Source: Diphasiastrum complanatum (lineage: Eukaryota > Streptophyta > Lycopodiopsida > Lycopodiales > Lycopodiaceae). From it: a stretch of 64,000 nt of DNA. The stretch is taken from assembly GCA_029204225.1 (NCBI GenBank), contig CM055112.1, forward strand, positions 22,510,578 through 22,574,577, written 5' to 3'. This document shows positions 26,616 through 39,389 of this stretch, in pieces. The position numbers and the translations under genes were made by a program. Numbering within the stretch: the stretch's first letter is position 1; each line of letters opens with the position of its first letter. The notes below the pieces were generated by a model, which saw nothing but the letters and a program-made list of their open reading frames with translations, searched no databases and was not told the origin of the DNA.

Positions 26616-28330
26616 ATGGCTTCTGGATCGAGCTCTAGCTCCTCAATTACTTGGAAAGCACGCGCAGGAATCCACCTGGCATCAATCCAGTCCTTTTTGG
26701 ATCCTTGTAGGTTGAACAATTTGAAAGTGGACCCTTCAGTCATTTTGGATGAAGTCAGTATTGAATTTGTGAACTCCATCCACGCAGTTTCTGAGGTGGA
26801 TTTTAAAATACATATGCGAGGCACATTTTTCACTATTTCTGAAGATCTATTCTGCACAGCGCTTGGATTATTATTGGATGGTAAACTCGCTACAAATAGA
26901 GAATCATTGGATGAAGCCGCCCACTTTCTAAGCAACTTCTTCGTACCCATGAAGGGGTATAAAATCTCTATGATCAAGGATACCACTTTTAAGCCGTTCT
27001 GTAAATATGCGAATCAAGCTATATTGATGCGGATGCAACTATCTCAGTCCAAAATTTTGGCTATTTATTGGACGTGCTAGCCGGCAATCCTGTATGCTTC
27101 GGTGTTATCGCATACAAGGCTTTTTGAGGTGGATCAAACACCAAAAGTTTTCTGGACTAGGAGCGCATGTTTCGCGACTCTGCGATCATTTCGGAGTCCT
27201 GACTGATCAAGAGAAAACCATGATGATGGGAAGGATGTTGGCTCCCAAACCAATTGACCTTTCTAGCCTCCTGACCATTCCTCCACTAGTTACTACAACA
27301 GTTATGGCGCTAGCAGTCGAAGTAACAGCTACAACTGCTATGGAGATAGATGTTGTATCGTCTCAGCAAGATGTCGTTGCTACTACCGCCATGGATACAG
27401 ATGCAGCTGCTATTGCAGACTCATCCAAGCCAGCCTCTGCTTCAACTTCACAGAAGTAGAGGAAGAATTCCAGCATCTCGGACGATGCAACTCAGTCTGA
27501 TACTTCAGCTAAGGCTCGAGCAACTGCAGAAGGCGACACTGGGGCACCTGATGAAGAAGATGAAGAACCTGACAACCAGCCCCAATGGTTCCACACCATA
27601 GAAAGCCAAGAATCTAGTGGCAGACATTTATGAATTCGACCGCCACAATCAAAGGAACATTTTGGATCTGATTGAAATGGAGCGAAAATATCAAGTATCT
27701 CTCAAGAAGTCTTACGAGAAGATTGACTCGCTCGAATCAGATAAGAGCCAATTGATTGAACGAAATCGTTCTCTCGACACACAGCTTCAGAGTACAATAA
27801 ACGAAGCTAATTCTTTGAAGTAGATAAATAAGACAATTGAGGCCAAGTCTGTAATTTATCAGACTAATATTGATTCTTTGAACAACTCCTGGATGCCAAT
27901 AAACATAATGTCGCTCTCCTGAAGCGAGCAACCAGAATAAAGGCAGAAGCTGCGCTTGCTTTATGCAGCAATGCATGCTCAATTACAATTGACCTCTCAA
28001 AACTGAACCAGCTCCAAGGACAGATGCTCTAAAATTTTCAGGTCGAATTCCTGCAACCACTCGAGGATGCGAAGGCTCTTGTCGAGGAAGAATTGGCTGA
28101 ATTGAAGGAGCTGTCTAGTGAAGCCACCCCAATGTGCAGCAGGCCCAATTCTCATGAAGAATACCTTCAGGCCCTGCTTCGCATTGATGATCTGACACAA
28201 CAACTTCAAGTTGTGCCAGCCTGCTTGGGAGTCACTAACCATCCAGAATATTTGGAGGCAGTCGCGAAGATCGACCAGTTCGAACAAGAGTTGTCAAATC
28301 TAAGCAGCAGTTGGAAGACCAGAAGTTAGC
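26616..28330 (+). pseudogene. Unassigned ORF relic: globular part then coiled coils
   Basis: I do not recognise this gene. The first part (26,616-27,080) starts MASGSSSSSSITWKARAGIH and looks like a folded domain with alternating helices (ILDEVSIEFVNSIHAVSEVD, GTFFTISEDLFCTALGLLLD). A middle part is rich in Thr, Ala, Ser and acidic residues. The last part (27,617-28,329) is strongly helical with coiled-coil character (SLKKSYEKIDSLESDK, EEYLQALLRIDDLTQQLQ). The layout recalls the extra accessory ORFs of some plant Ty3 elements, and a Ty3 relic lies just upstream on the same strand, so I treat it as a retroelement fossil. It is broken, with several breaks. Confidence 0.5.
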
Positions 28331-28377
28331 TGTTGAGTTACAAACTCAGGATCTGGCATCAACAGCTACTCAGGTCT

Positions 28378-30800
28378 GAAACATATTCAAAGATAGAGCC
28401 AATTAACTTCTTACAATGATTGATGAAAGGAGTAGAATTTTCTATCAACAATGAATCATCAACATAGACTGTCAACAATACATAATACTCATTCACCCTT
28501 TTGAAATAAACATTACCATCAGGAATGAATGGTATGAACCCCAATGCTCTTAGGACTTGATCTATCTTCTTATTCCATTGCCTAGCGGATTGCTTTAAAC
28601 CATATATACTTTTTAAAAGCAAGCAAACCCAACTAGTATGATGTCTACTCACATAGCCTGATGGCTGCTTCACAAAAATAGTTTCATCAAGTGTGCCATA
28701 AAAATATGTTGTTTTCTCATCTATTTGATGCATTTCCAGATCATAATAAGCGGCCAAAGCAACTAACAAACATATGCTAGCTTGCTTTACAACAGGAGAA
28801 AACGTATCAAAATAGTCAACTCCAAACTTTTGAGAATAACCTTTTGCTACAAGGCGAGCCTTGAAGCGTATAATATTACCTTCAAGTGAAAATTTCAGCT
28901 TATAAAGCCATTTGCAATCTATAGCCTTTCTTCCTGGTGGTAAAGGCTGCAGCTTCCAAACTTGGTGTCGATACATGGACTCCTTCTCTTCATCCATAGC
29001 TTTGCACCATTGATTTTGTTCTTTACTTTGCATTGCTTCTTCATAAGTTGATGGAGCTTCCACAAAATATCCAAATTCTCTTTGGAAGCGAACTGGCTCT
29101 CGTCTTTCTCTCCATGGCCGTGATGTAGCAACTTCCCCATCTTCGAATTCTTCTTCTTCCTCACCTGCATGTTCAATGATTTCTTTTTCTTCTTCTTCAT
29201 CAAGAAGAGGTTCATGCATAGTTGGAACAATAGGCTACTCTTCGCTTCTTCCTTTTTATGGAATATAGGTTCATCTATGAACTTTGATTCATCAAAGCGT
29301 ACATCTCTAGATAAATGAAATTTTTTTGTAGTTGGAACATAAATTCTATGATAATTTGAGATTGCATCATATCCAACTAGAATTCCTGGCATAGCAGCAT
29401 TGTCTAGCTTATTGCGTTTAACTTTAGGAACAAATAAATATGCTAGATATCCAAAAATTCTAACATGTGTTAACTTGGGCTTTTTTCCAGTCCAACATTC
29501 ATAAGGAGTTTTCTCCTTATCTAGAGATTGTAAAGTACGATTCTGCAAGTAATTGGCAGTATTAACTGCTTCCGCCCAAAATTTAGCAGGTAACTTTGCA
29601 TGAATCATCATGCAGCGTGCTGCCTCAACAAGAGTTCGATTCCACCGTTCTGCAACACCATTGTGCTGAGGGGTTACACAGCCGTAAACTGATGTAGAAT
29701 GTTATTGCTGGTACAAAGCTCTTGAAATTCTACAGAAATATATTCACCACCAGGATCTGACGTAGTTGTCTAACTCTCTTTGAAGTCTTAGAGTGCACAA
29801 AATTAAAAAACTCTTTAAATTTTGAAAGAACATCACTTTTATTAGCAATAAAATAGACCATTGCTAATCGACTAAAATCATCAATGAATGTGACAAAATA
29901 ACGTGCACTTCCAATAGAGTTAATAGGCAAAGGTCCACAAACATCTGAATGACTAATTCAAGAAGTTCTTTAGATCTATGGCCCTCCCTATTGAATGGAG
30001 AGTGAGTCATCTTGCCCAGCATGCAAGAGTCACATGGATGATATGAAGTGGGAATATTGATGTCAAAATCAACCCCTTCAAACAACTTTCTCTTTGCTGC
30101 ATCTAAAATGCTGCGCATACTCATGTGATAGAGCCTAGCATGCCATAATGCATGCATCTTGTCTGACGGCTGAAACTTCGTCACATGCAATAAGGACTTT
30201 TGCATGATACAGGTTCTCCCTCCGTAAGCTTGTTGCAAGCTGCTTTCCACTTTTTGTGTCCATCAGCCTGCAATCATTGTCAAGAAACAGAACTTTGATG
30301 CCCACATCTGTTATGCGGGCTACTGACAATAAGTCCTTTTGCATGGTTGGTACATGCAATACATTTTGAAGAACTTTAGGACCTTCAATTGTGAGTAAAC
30401 TCAAGCTTCCTATTCCTGAAACATCATGTTGACTACCATCTCCTAAAATGACATATCTCTTAGTGTAACTAGGAGAATAACTAGACAACATAGCTCTATT
30501 AGAGATGATATGAGCAGTAGCTCCAGAATCTATCACAACTTTGGAAGTATTATCAGTAGAATTAAAACAATCTTCTACACAAACAAAAGCAGCAGCTAGA
30601 GTGTTTTCCTCTTTGCTTGAGTTAGAAAAAAGTTGTTTCTCTTGGCAAACATTGGCTTTACTATTGTTAGGACTAGAATAGCATTTGAAAGATGAATGAC
30701 CATTTTTGCCACAATGTCTACAAGCTATTCTAGGATTAGCCCAACATTTATCAAGAGTATGTCCTGGCTTTTTACAATAGTTGCAAAAAGATTTCTTTGG
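28378..30800 (-). pseudogene. gag-pol remnant of the copia relic
   Basis: A CCHC knuckle (CRHCGKNGHSSFKC) lies near 30,725-30,683. The protease motif IDSGATAHIIS is near 30,533, followed by LYHMSMRSILDAAKRK, a GAG-pre-integrase segment. Integrase pieces occur at 29,930-29,730 (VTFIDDFSRLAMVYF) and 29,611 down (RTLQSLDKEKTPYECW, RIFGYLAYLFVPK). Reverse transcriptase spans 29,219-28,378 (DCKWLYKLKF, RLVAKGYSQKFGVDYFDTFS, SIYGLKQSARQW, LTVYVDDSLLI). The order is the copia one. It is treated as a fossil. Confidence 0.88.
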
Positions 30801-30949
30801 GATAACGTGTGAAAATTTGATTGTACCTTTGTTTGTAGATGTTTTTCAAAGGATTTGAGCACTATAAAGTGCTAGCTAGGGTTCCACTTTGGAATCTTTA
30901 TTGTTTGGATCTTGCATGCTAGTAGCTTGAAACTGGTTTCCGCGTCCTA

Positions 30950-31011
30950 CTGTAGTGATATGCAATCAACATGCAAGCAACTGTAGTGACATGCAATCAA
31001 CATGCAAGCAT
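30950..31011. repeat. 31-bp tandem duplication
   Basis: Two units (30,950-30,980 and 30,981-31,011) differ by two bases. Each carries CTGTAGTGA(T/C)ATGCAATC and ATGCAAGCA. Confidence 0.9.
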
Positions 31012-31318
31012 TCTGAAGAATTCTAGAGGCATGCATGCAACATGCATGGACTAGTACTTGCACATGCAAACGGAAATTGATAGAAAATTGTAATTTTGTC
31101 GACATGCAATGAATAGATCAAACTTTCGAAATAATCGGATCTGCTGGCTATGGAGGGCAGCGAGCAAGATGAAGAGGATGCGAGCAAAAATTTGCATGAA
31201 ACTTCTGTCAGAAACTTGCTACACAAACTAAAATGATAGTATATGCTGTAAGGAGCATTCTAACATCATTAATCCTGGAAATTGCTCCTCCAATTGGGTC
31301 AATTGGATCACGAATGCT

Positions 31319-31743
31319 TGTTGTCCTTGAATTTCCAACAAGAAGAACTATACATTAGCAAGAATACAAAGCAATAAATCAGATCCAACAAGACACCAAT
31401 CTAGGATAGCATTACACTAGCATTAATTAGCAAGAGATTTTACCACAAAAAACAAATCACAAGAGCATATGTGAGAAGAAATCTCTCTCTCCAATAGTGC
31501 GCCCATCTAGGAGGAGGAGGTATCATTTATAGATTGGAAAGAAATGATATGTGATGTACATGGCTTCCAAGTGTCAAAAGTAGGTGAAATAGGTGTCCCA
31601 CATGCTAAGTAGGTAAAATAGGTGTCCCACATGCTAAGCATGCACTTTCTCTCTTCATGCAATGATTTGCCTTGGTCCACAAGTTTCCTATATAGGAAAA
31701 ATGCGCCCTCCTACAACATAAGAAAATTCATGTAACTCCAACA
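31319..31743 (-). repeat. 5' LTR of the copia relic
   Basis: On the minus strand the LTR begins TGTTGGAGTTACATG at 31,743. It has a CTATAAATGATA TATA-like box near 31,530 and ends near GGACAACA. The inner edge is uncertain because I see no classical primer site. It contains a 29-bp tandem duplication at 31,581-31,638. Confidence 0.6.
31581..31638. repeat. 29-bp tandem duplication inside LTR
   Basis: Two adjacent units of TAGGT(G/A)AAATAGGTGTCC plus CACATGCTAAG differ by one base. Confidence 0.9.
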
Positions 31744-32305
31744 TATAGTTGGTAGCATGTAAAATTACCCCCTAGGGTCCCATGTACAACTTATGGGCCT
31801 ATTCAAGGTTTTAAAACCTTTACAATAAATTTTTATAATGTTTACAAACTTGGTAAGCCTATTTAAAGTTTGAGAGAATACAACACATTAAAATTGCATG
31901 GCGCTAAAATACATGGTGAAATTGATCAAACTTAAACCATAACAAAACTCACCTTTCCTTAGTCTATCACAAACAATTCGCATCCTCCTAAGGTTATACA
32001 TTTGAATGTACAGTTCTCAACTACTAGAAGGTTTTTTAATATACTATTTAAGTATCAAAAGTTTATCTTTGTTATGGTCATTCCAATGTACTCTCATAAT
32101 TGATTGATTAAGATCAAATAGTTATTATTGTCAATCATACTTGTGCATCTTTCACAATGATTTTGAATAAAGTTAAGGTAAGCCTACAAATTCTCAAATT
32201 ATTAGCTAGTCATTCAATGGCTATCTCTGAGGTCTCTAAAATGCGAGTATGAGTATCTTGGACATTTGAAATAAGTTTGGATTTTTTTAGTTTCCATTTG
32301 ACTAG
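31744..32305. other. Unannotated stretch before block X copy 2
   Basis: AT-rich with no gene seen. It does not match the 16,681-17,674 spacer in either orientation. Confidence 0.5.
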
Positions 32306-33150
32306 GCTTTCAAGTCTCCCACATATGTGATTATTATAATCTACATGTTTCACAATCAAGCATGCGATAGCCAAACAAATTTATTTTTTTCTTTTCTATG
32401 CATGGAGGATATGTGCTTTTTTTTATGTAATAAATTGATCCCTTTCAACATGCTAAACAAAGTGTTAGGAATGTTAAAAACCTGTGAGATCCATGCATTT
32501 TTGAATGACAAGAGGTTATTACATGAATTCAAAGTAGACCAAATCAAAGAGAACTTGCAAGTGCAATAAAACTGTGCATGGTGAAGTACATCATAACATG
32601 AATTAGAATAATAAAAAGTACATACTAAATGAGGGATAAATCTCTTAAAAAAATGAATCTGGTGACAAGCTTCACCCATGCAGCATGAGTTTTATCAATC
32701 ACCCTTATGCATAGCCTTGTGATGCGCATCAATGTTAGAAATGAAATAGGAAGAGACAGTAGTTCACACACCACTCCTCTCGCCAGCCATCGCCAGCTTT
32801 TCTCCCTCTCCTCCTGCTCCTGCTCTTTTATTGCTTTCTCCTCCAATCATGCTCTATTTGCATGTCTTTCACACTATATTAATGGTAGGGAATCCTTTAC
32901 TACGGTGGTTCACGTACTTTCTAAAGTTACTTCTCACCTCAAGCAGCTCAAATGCAACTTCTCAAAGGACCCTTACTCTCATGAAAATGTCCCTTACTTA
33001 CAACAAGATCATTCATCAAGTCTTGAAAATATTTCAGATAAATTAATAAGAAGTCTTTTCATAGAAACTTATTCTAATATGCCCTGTCAACCTTTTGGCT
33101 AAGACCAAGAGTAATATGCCCAGTCAGACAATATTTTTTTAATTGGTGAA
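32306..33150 (-). repeat. Duplicated block X, copy 2 (inverted)
   Basis: Reverse complement of 15,842-16,680 with scattered differences. It is joined to block Y copy 2 with only about three bases between them, whereas X and Y in copy 1 are separated by about 1 kb. Confidence 0.88.
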
Positions 33151-33153
33151 AAT

Positions 33154-35228
<2,075 letters not shown>

Positions 35229-35239
35229 GACACACCAAA

Positions 35240-35380
35240 AAATTGGCCCATTTGTGGTGCAGTCATGTAGTGTGCTTGGGTTGGGCTTGCCCACTGTCCC
35301 ATCTTTAATTCCTTGCCCTTGGGTGGGTGGGTACCCAAGCCAAAGGTCTATTTAAGATTTAAATAACTATTTAAAAAAAA
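35240..35380 (+). mobile_element. SINE-like element, diverged
   Basis: It shares (A/G)TGTAGTGTGCTTGG, TTGGG(C/A)TTGCCCAC and a TTTAAGATTTAAA-like end with 58,543-58,642. The 5' part resembles a tRNA-type internal promoter. This copy looks rearranged in the region of box B. It lies exactly where block Y copy 2 loses homology with copy 1. Confidence 0.45.
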
Positions 35381-36580
35381 GAAACTTCCAATCAACGATT
35401 GGAGTATTTTTCTTCAAAGTTAATCTACCTTTTTCTTAATTCAAGTTCTCAAGCAGTCTTTTGGAAATTTTCACTCATTTGCACATCGAGTCTTGATTTG
35501 TGGATGATCAAATTTTTACTTGGGCCCTTTGGTATTCACATCAATGCTAGAATATTCGCTTCAAGATTCCTAGATTTGGCTTGGTGAAGATCTCCATTTG
35601 CATATTATTTGATGAAATTTGTTTGTCATCACATGCTACTATTTTTACCATGTTGACCTATGCCATCTCAAGCACATGGATTGAGATCATGTTATACTTG
35701 CCATTTCAAAGAATAAGTGCATTGTAGATTCAACATGACATCATACGACATAAAGCTTCAATCATATTATTCAGTTTGCTCCAATGTTTTGTTATTTTTG
35801 AATTGCAATGCTTGACAACTAATGCACCCCTTGAAGCAAAATTTGCTTGTCACCAAATACTAATTGTAATGGGCTTCAGTCACCTATATATGGATGGAAA
35901 CCATTGCCTCATGGCCACAAAATGTAAATTATGCATATTTTATATTGAAGTAGTGATTGCAAGTTGGTTGTAGCCAGGTCATGATACGTGCCATAAAAAT
36001 CGTGTTCTCTTTTCCAAGGCACCAACGATGGCCTACTTTTATGGTATCTCATTTGATATCTCCTAAGAATATACAATCACACTCAAGCCATGTTGGGCCA
36101 TCAAGAAAGTAATACAATGGGTTGGCATGGTACTTATGTAATTAGAGAAAACACTCTCAAGAATGTCAAAAACAAATAATATCATTAATCACAAAGCGAA
36201 AATGCATAACCATCAAGTGTCTTTCTTCTACTTCAATGTGTTAGACCTTTGCTCCTTTGAAAGCATATGATTTGCATAAAAGTTTCTAGCACAAACTTGA
36301 CAATGTGCCAACTTCACCAACAAAACAATCTATCTTGTACTTCTCCTTGAAGTCTTGCTCATTGTAGTCTTTTTAAAGCATGAGAGATTGTAGATTGTAA
36401 ATGGCCATTAATGTCCGATTTGAGGTGGTCAATCTAATTAATCAATTTCAAGTGAATCGCTTGTCAACCATTCTTGCAAAATCCTTATGCCTTCTTTGTC
36501 AAAGAGCTTGAGGTCTTTCTCCAAGGTGAAGAGCAATGTTTACTGTGTGTGCGAATGATGTTTTATTGATCATGGTTGCC
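35381..36580. other. Unannotated stretch, present only in copy 2
   Basis: About 1.2 kb with no gene seen. Together with 43,226-43,804 it forms the sequence between Y and Z before the Ty3 insertion. The last five bases, TTGCC (36,576-36,580), are the left target-site duplication. Confidence 0.55.
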
Positions 36581-37033
36581 AGTTATGGACTTGGCTCATT
36601 ACATTCGCCATGTCCATTTACATTTACTTTACTTTATGCATAGGCAGGCTTTGGGCCCTTTTTTATTCATTATTTGACATTTAGACTATATGGTTGGCCT
36701 TGGGCCCTATTATTGACATTTAAACCATATTATTGGCCTTGGGCCCTATGATTCACTATATTGGTTATTTGGTCATATTACTGAGAGTGGGGGCCTTTTT
36801 GGAGGGCGCACTATTTTCCCTCTCAGTTTGGCCCTAGCCACTGGAAGCTTCCTTTTAGGGCTTCCTCTTGGCTATAAGTAGGGATTCTGTGTCATTTGTT
36901 ATTTGGCTTATGATATGATCTCCTTCTTTAGTCTCTTTAAGCTTTCTCTCTCTCCTGCTTTCTAGGGTTAAGTCTTGCTTATGTGATGCTTTCATAGACT
37001 AAATCTAGATCAGCCATGGCTACGTTCATAACT
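36581..37033 (+). repeat. 5' LTR of chromovirus E
   Basis: The 453-bp LTR has a TATAAGTA box at about 36,873 and GGGCCC-rich repeats. Its terminal bases AGTTATG and CATAACT are inverted repeats of each other. Confidence 0.95.
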
Positions 37034-37045
37034 TGGTATCAGAGC
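37034..37045 (+). other. Primer-binding site, initiator Met tRNA
   Basis: TGGTATCAGAGC, a perfect match to the usual plant initiator-Met complement, directly abuts the LTR. Confidence 0.95.
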
Positions 37046-38051
37046 ACTTTCCTGAGCATCTCCATTGAGCAGATTTTTCTTTCACACGAGGGCGCCCATC
37101 TTTAGCTTGGATCTTCACCATTTTTCAGCCGGATCTTCAGCATTTCTCCACACTTGTCTTGCAGATTTTCACGACGGATCGGAGGAGGACAGGCGCCCAC
37201 TTGCTGCCCATTTCTAGCGCCCTCTTGCTGGCTGCCTACTGCTGCATTTTCAGCCTTTTTCCTCCCCTATTTTGGGCGCCCTACTGCCTCCTATTTGCTG
37301 CCCTATTGGACGCCCTCATGCTTGCTGACCAGCGCCCTATTGCTCCTTCCATTGCTGAAAATTTCCGCTTTTTGCTGTCCCTATTCGCCACCTTCCATCA
37401 GCCACTCCTAGCGCCCTACCAACCCATCTTTTTGATCCAATTTTTTTTTTTTTTTGCCGTTTACTACCTCTCTTGGACGCCCACACTCCACCATAGCTGG
37501 CGCCCTACATCCGCCTCAATTTCAGCTCACCCTCCTACACTGTTGTCTGTGTTCGCAACCCTACCCCGGACAATACAAACACTCAGCTCACCCTCCTACA
37601 CTGCTGTCTGTGTTCGCAACCCTACCCCGAACAATACAAACACGCCCAGATGCTTCGAAAGCCACTCCCACCCAACTTCATCGCGCATCGAGATTGCTCC
37701 CCGTCTTTATCGCAAACTTTTTTTTACCCTTGAAGGGCGATCTCTGATTTTTCAGCCTTGTTTCCTCACTGCCCATACTTCCTTTTTGTTATCACTTCCT
37801 TTCCTTGCTGCTCCCTTTCCAGCCCCATAATCCATTATTGTTTCCCATACTTTTACCCACCGTTTACTCCACGTTGTCGGGCCCTTAGCATCTTTTTTGG
37901 ATGTTGCCCGGTACCTCGACATATCGCCGCTATTTTTCAGCTCACTTCCGGTTGCGGTTACGAGGTATTTCTTACTTAGTTGTCCTTTCCGTTCATCTTC
38001 CATCGCTAGTTCTATTGTGTCTTTTCATTGGCGTGCCTGTTGTGACGACTT
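37046..38051 (+). other. Leader of chromovirus E
   Basis: About 1 kb of pyrimidine-rich sequence. It has eight GCGCCC or GACGCCC motifs between 37,191 and 37,507, a T15 run near 37,441, and a 61-bp tandem duplication (37,522-37,582 and 37,583-37,643). Open frames here follow the base composition and show no known domain. Confidence 0.75.
37522..37643. repeat. 61-bp tandem duplication in leader
   Basis: Two adjacent units starting TCAGCTCACCCTCC differ by a couple of bases. Confidence 0.92.
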
Positions 38052-39389
38052 ATGTCCTCTCCTTCAGTTCGTCCAATTGTTTGGCACATTTCTTTTCTCG
38101 CTTACTTTTTCTTCCTCATGGCTAGCTCACCCACTACACCTGCGAGTCATTCCGGACCTTTAGATGAACAGTTTGCTGATATGCGTGACTCTCTTACTCT
38201 TCTCAGTAGTCGTTTCGACCAAATGATGACCAGTTTTACCACTCTACAGACCGGCTTTGCCACTATGCAGTCACAGATTGATTCCTTACAGCCACATGGA
38301 CCTGGCAAAGCCCCTGTTCATTCATCATTTGGGTCTCCATTTGGACTTGCATCCTTGTCTACTTTGGCGGTGGGCCTCATTTTCCACCTAACCCACCACC
38401 TGGTTTTCCACGTCCTACAGCTCCTGAGTCACATTTTCCACGACATCTAGCTCAAGATTTTCGTGATCGGGTACAGCTTGCCACCTATTCTGGTTCCTGT
38501 GACGGGAACTTGTTAGAGAATTGGTTTGCAAAGCTTGATACTTATTTTCAGATTTATCCTAAGACTGATCCTCAGAAGATCCAGTTAGTCGCCTTACATT
38601 TAGATGGACGTGCTGCCACTTGGTGGCGGGTCTACCAACTTGACCCTGATCGGGACGGTCTCCAGTTATGGCCTACCTTTCGTCGTGATCTTCGTCATGC
38701 TATGATTGACCCTTAGTGGCTGAGCCGCCAGCGTGATATATTCTGTAGTCTTACTCAGACTGGTGATCTTTCTTCCTATACAGATCAGTTTATGGACCTT
38801 TCCTACCTCTTTACAGATCTTCAGCCCACCGAGCTTATTTCCCTACATTGCTGGACTTCGTGGTGCTCTACGATACGATGTCTCTTCTTTCCGTCCACCC
38901 ACACTTGTTGAGGCCATGTCCCTTGCTAGTACTTTATAGCATAAGTACCCTGATCCTGCTCCCATTCGCTTTTCCCGACCCCGTCCATCTCTTTCACCTC
39001 TACCATCTCCGGCCCCATCTGTCCCATTCACTGTCGTCCCGACCTCTTCTCTTACTTCTCCCGCTCCTGGCCCTCCGCCTCCTCGTCCTGCTTTTGTCCG
39101 ACGTTACACGTTTGCAGAGTTCGCTGACATTCAGCAGAAGCGTCTTTGCTTTCGTTGTAAGAGTCCTGACCACATTGCTCGTGATTGCCGCCAGCCCCTG
39201 CCTACTTCTACTGTTGTTTTCTACCATGAGGGCACTACCCCAGATGAGTCCGATATCTACATTCATATATCTGATGAGCCTGATCTATCTCCTGAGCCTT
39301 CTACTGATTTACTTCCTGCTACTTGCCATGCTCAGCTTGCTTATGCTACTTGGACAGGGTGCCCCGGTCCTCGCTCCATTCGGCTACGT
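38052..39389 (+). pseudogene. gag region of chromovirus E
   Basis: The region starts near MSSPSVRPIV, or at MASSPTTPASHSG slightly downstream. A retro-gag core follows (CDGNLLENWFAKLDTYFQIY, LHLDGRAATWWRVYQLD) at about 38,500-38,710. A CCHC knuckle, CFRCKSPDHIARDC, lies at about 39,148-39,189. It is broken into several frames and treated as a fossil. Confidence 0.88.

Larger units (their letters stand above)
28378..31743 (-). mobile_element. Ty1/copia retrotransposon relic (minus strand)
   Basis: The relic lies on the minus strand with its 5' LTR at 31,319-31,743. Going down in coordinate it holds a gag zinc knuckle, protease, GAG-pre-integrase, integrase and reverse transcriptase, and it ends abruptly at 28,378 against the coiled-coil relic. 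No 3' LTR is present. It is broken, with about half a dozen breaks. A stretch at 30,850-31,318 has no recognisable gag. Confidence 0.88.

Noticed and set aside
30950-31011. Possible CRISPR-like or satellite array
   Set aside because: Only two units with no spacers; it is a simple tandem duplication.
37154-38051. Overlapping frames of up to 223 codons in the E leader
   Set aside because: They lie between primer site and gag, follow the pyrimidine-rich composition and show no domain.
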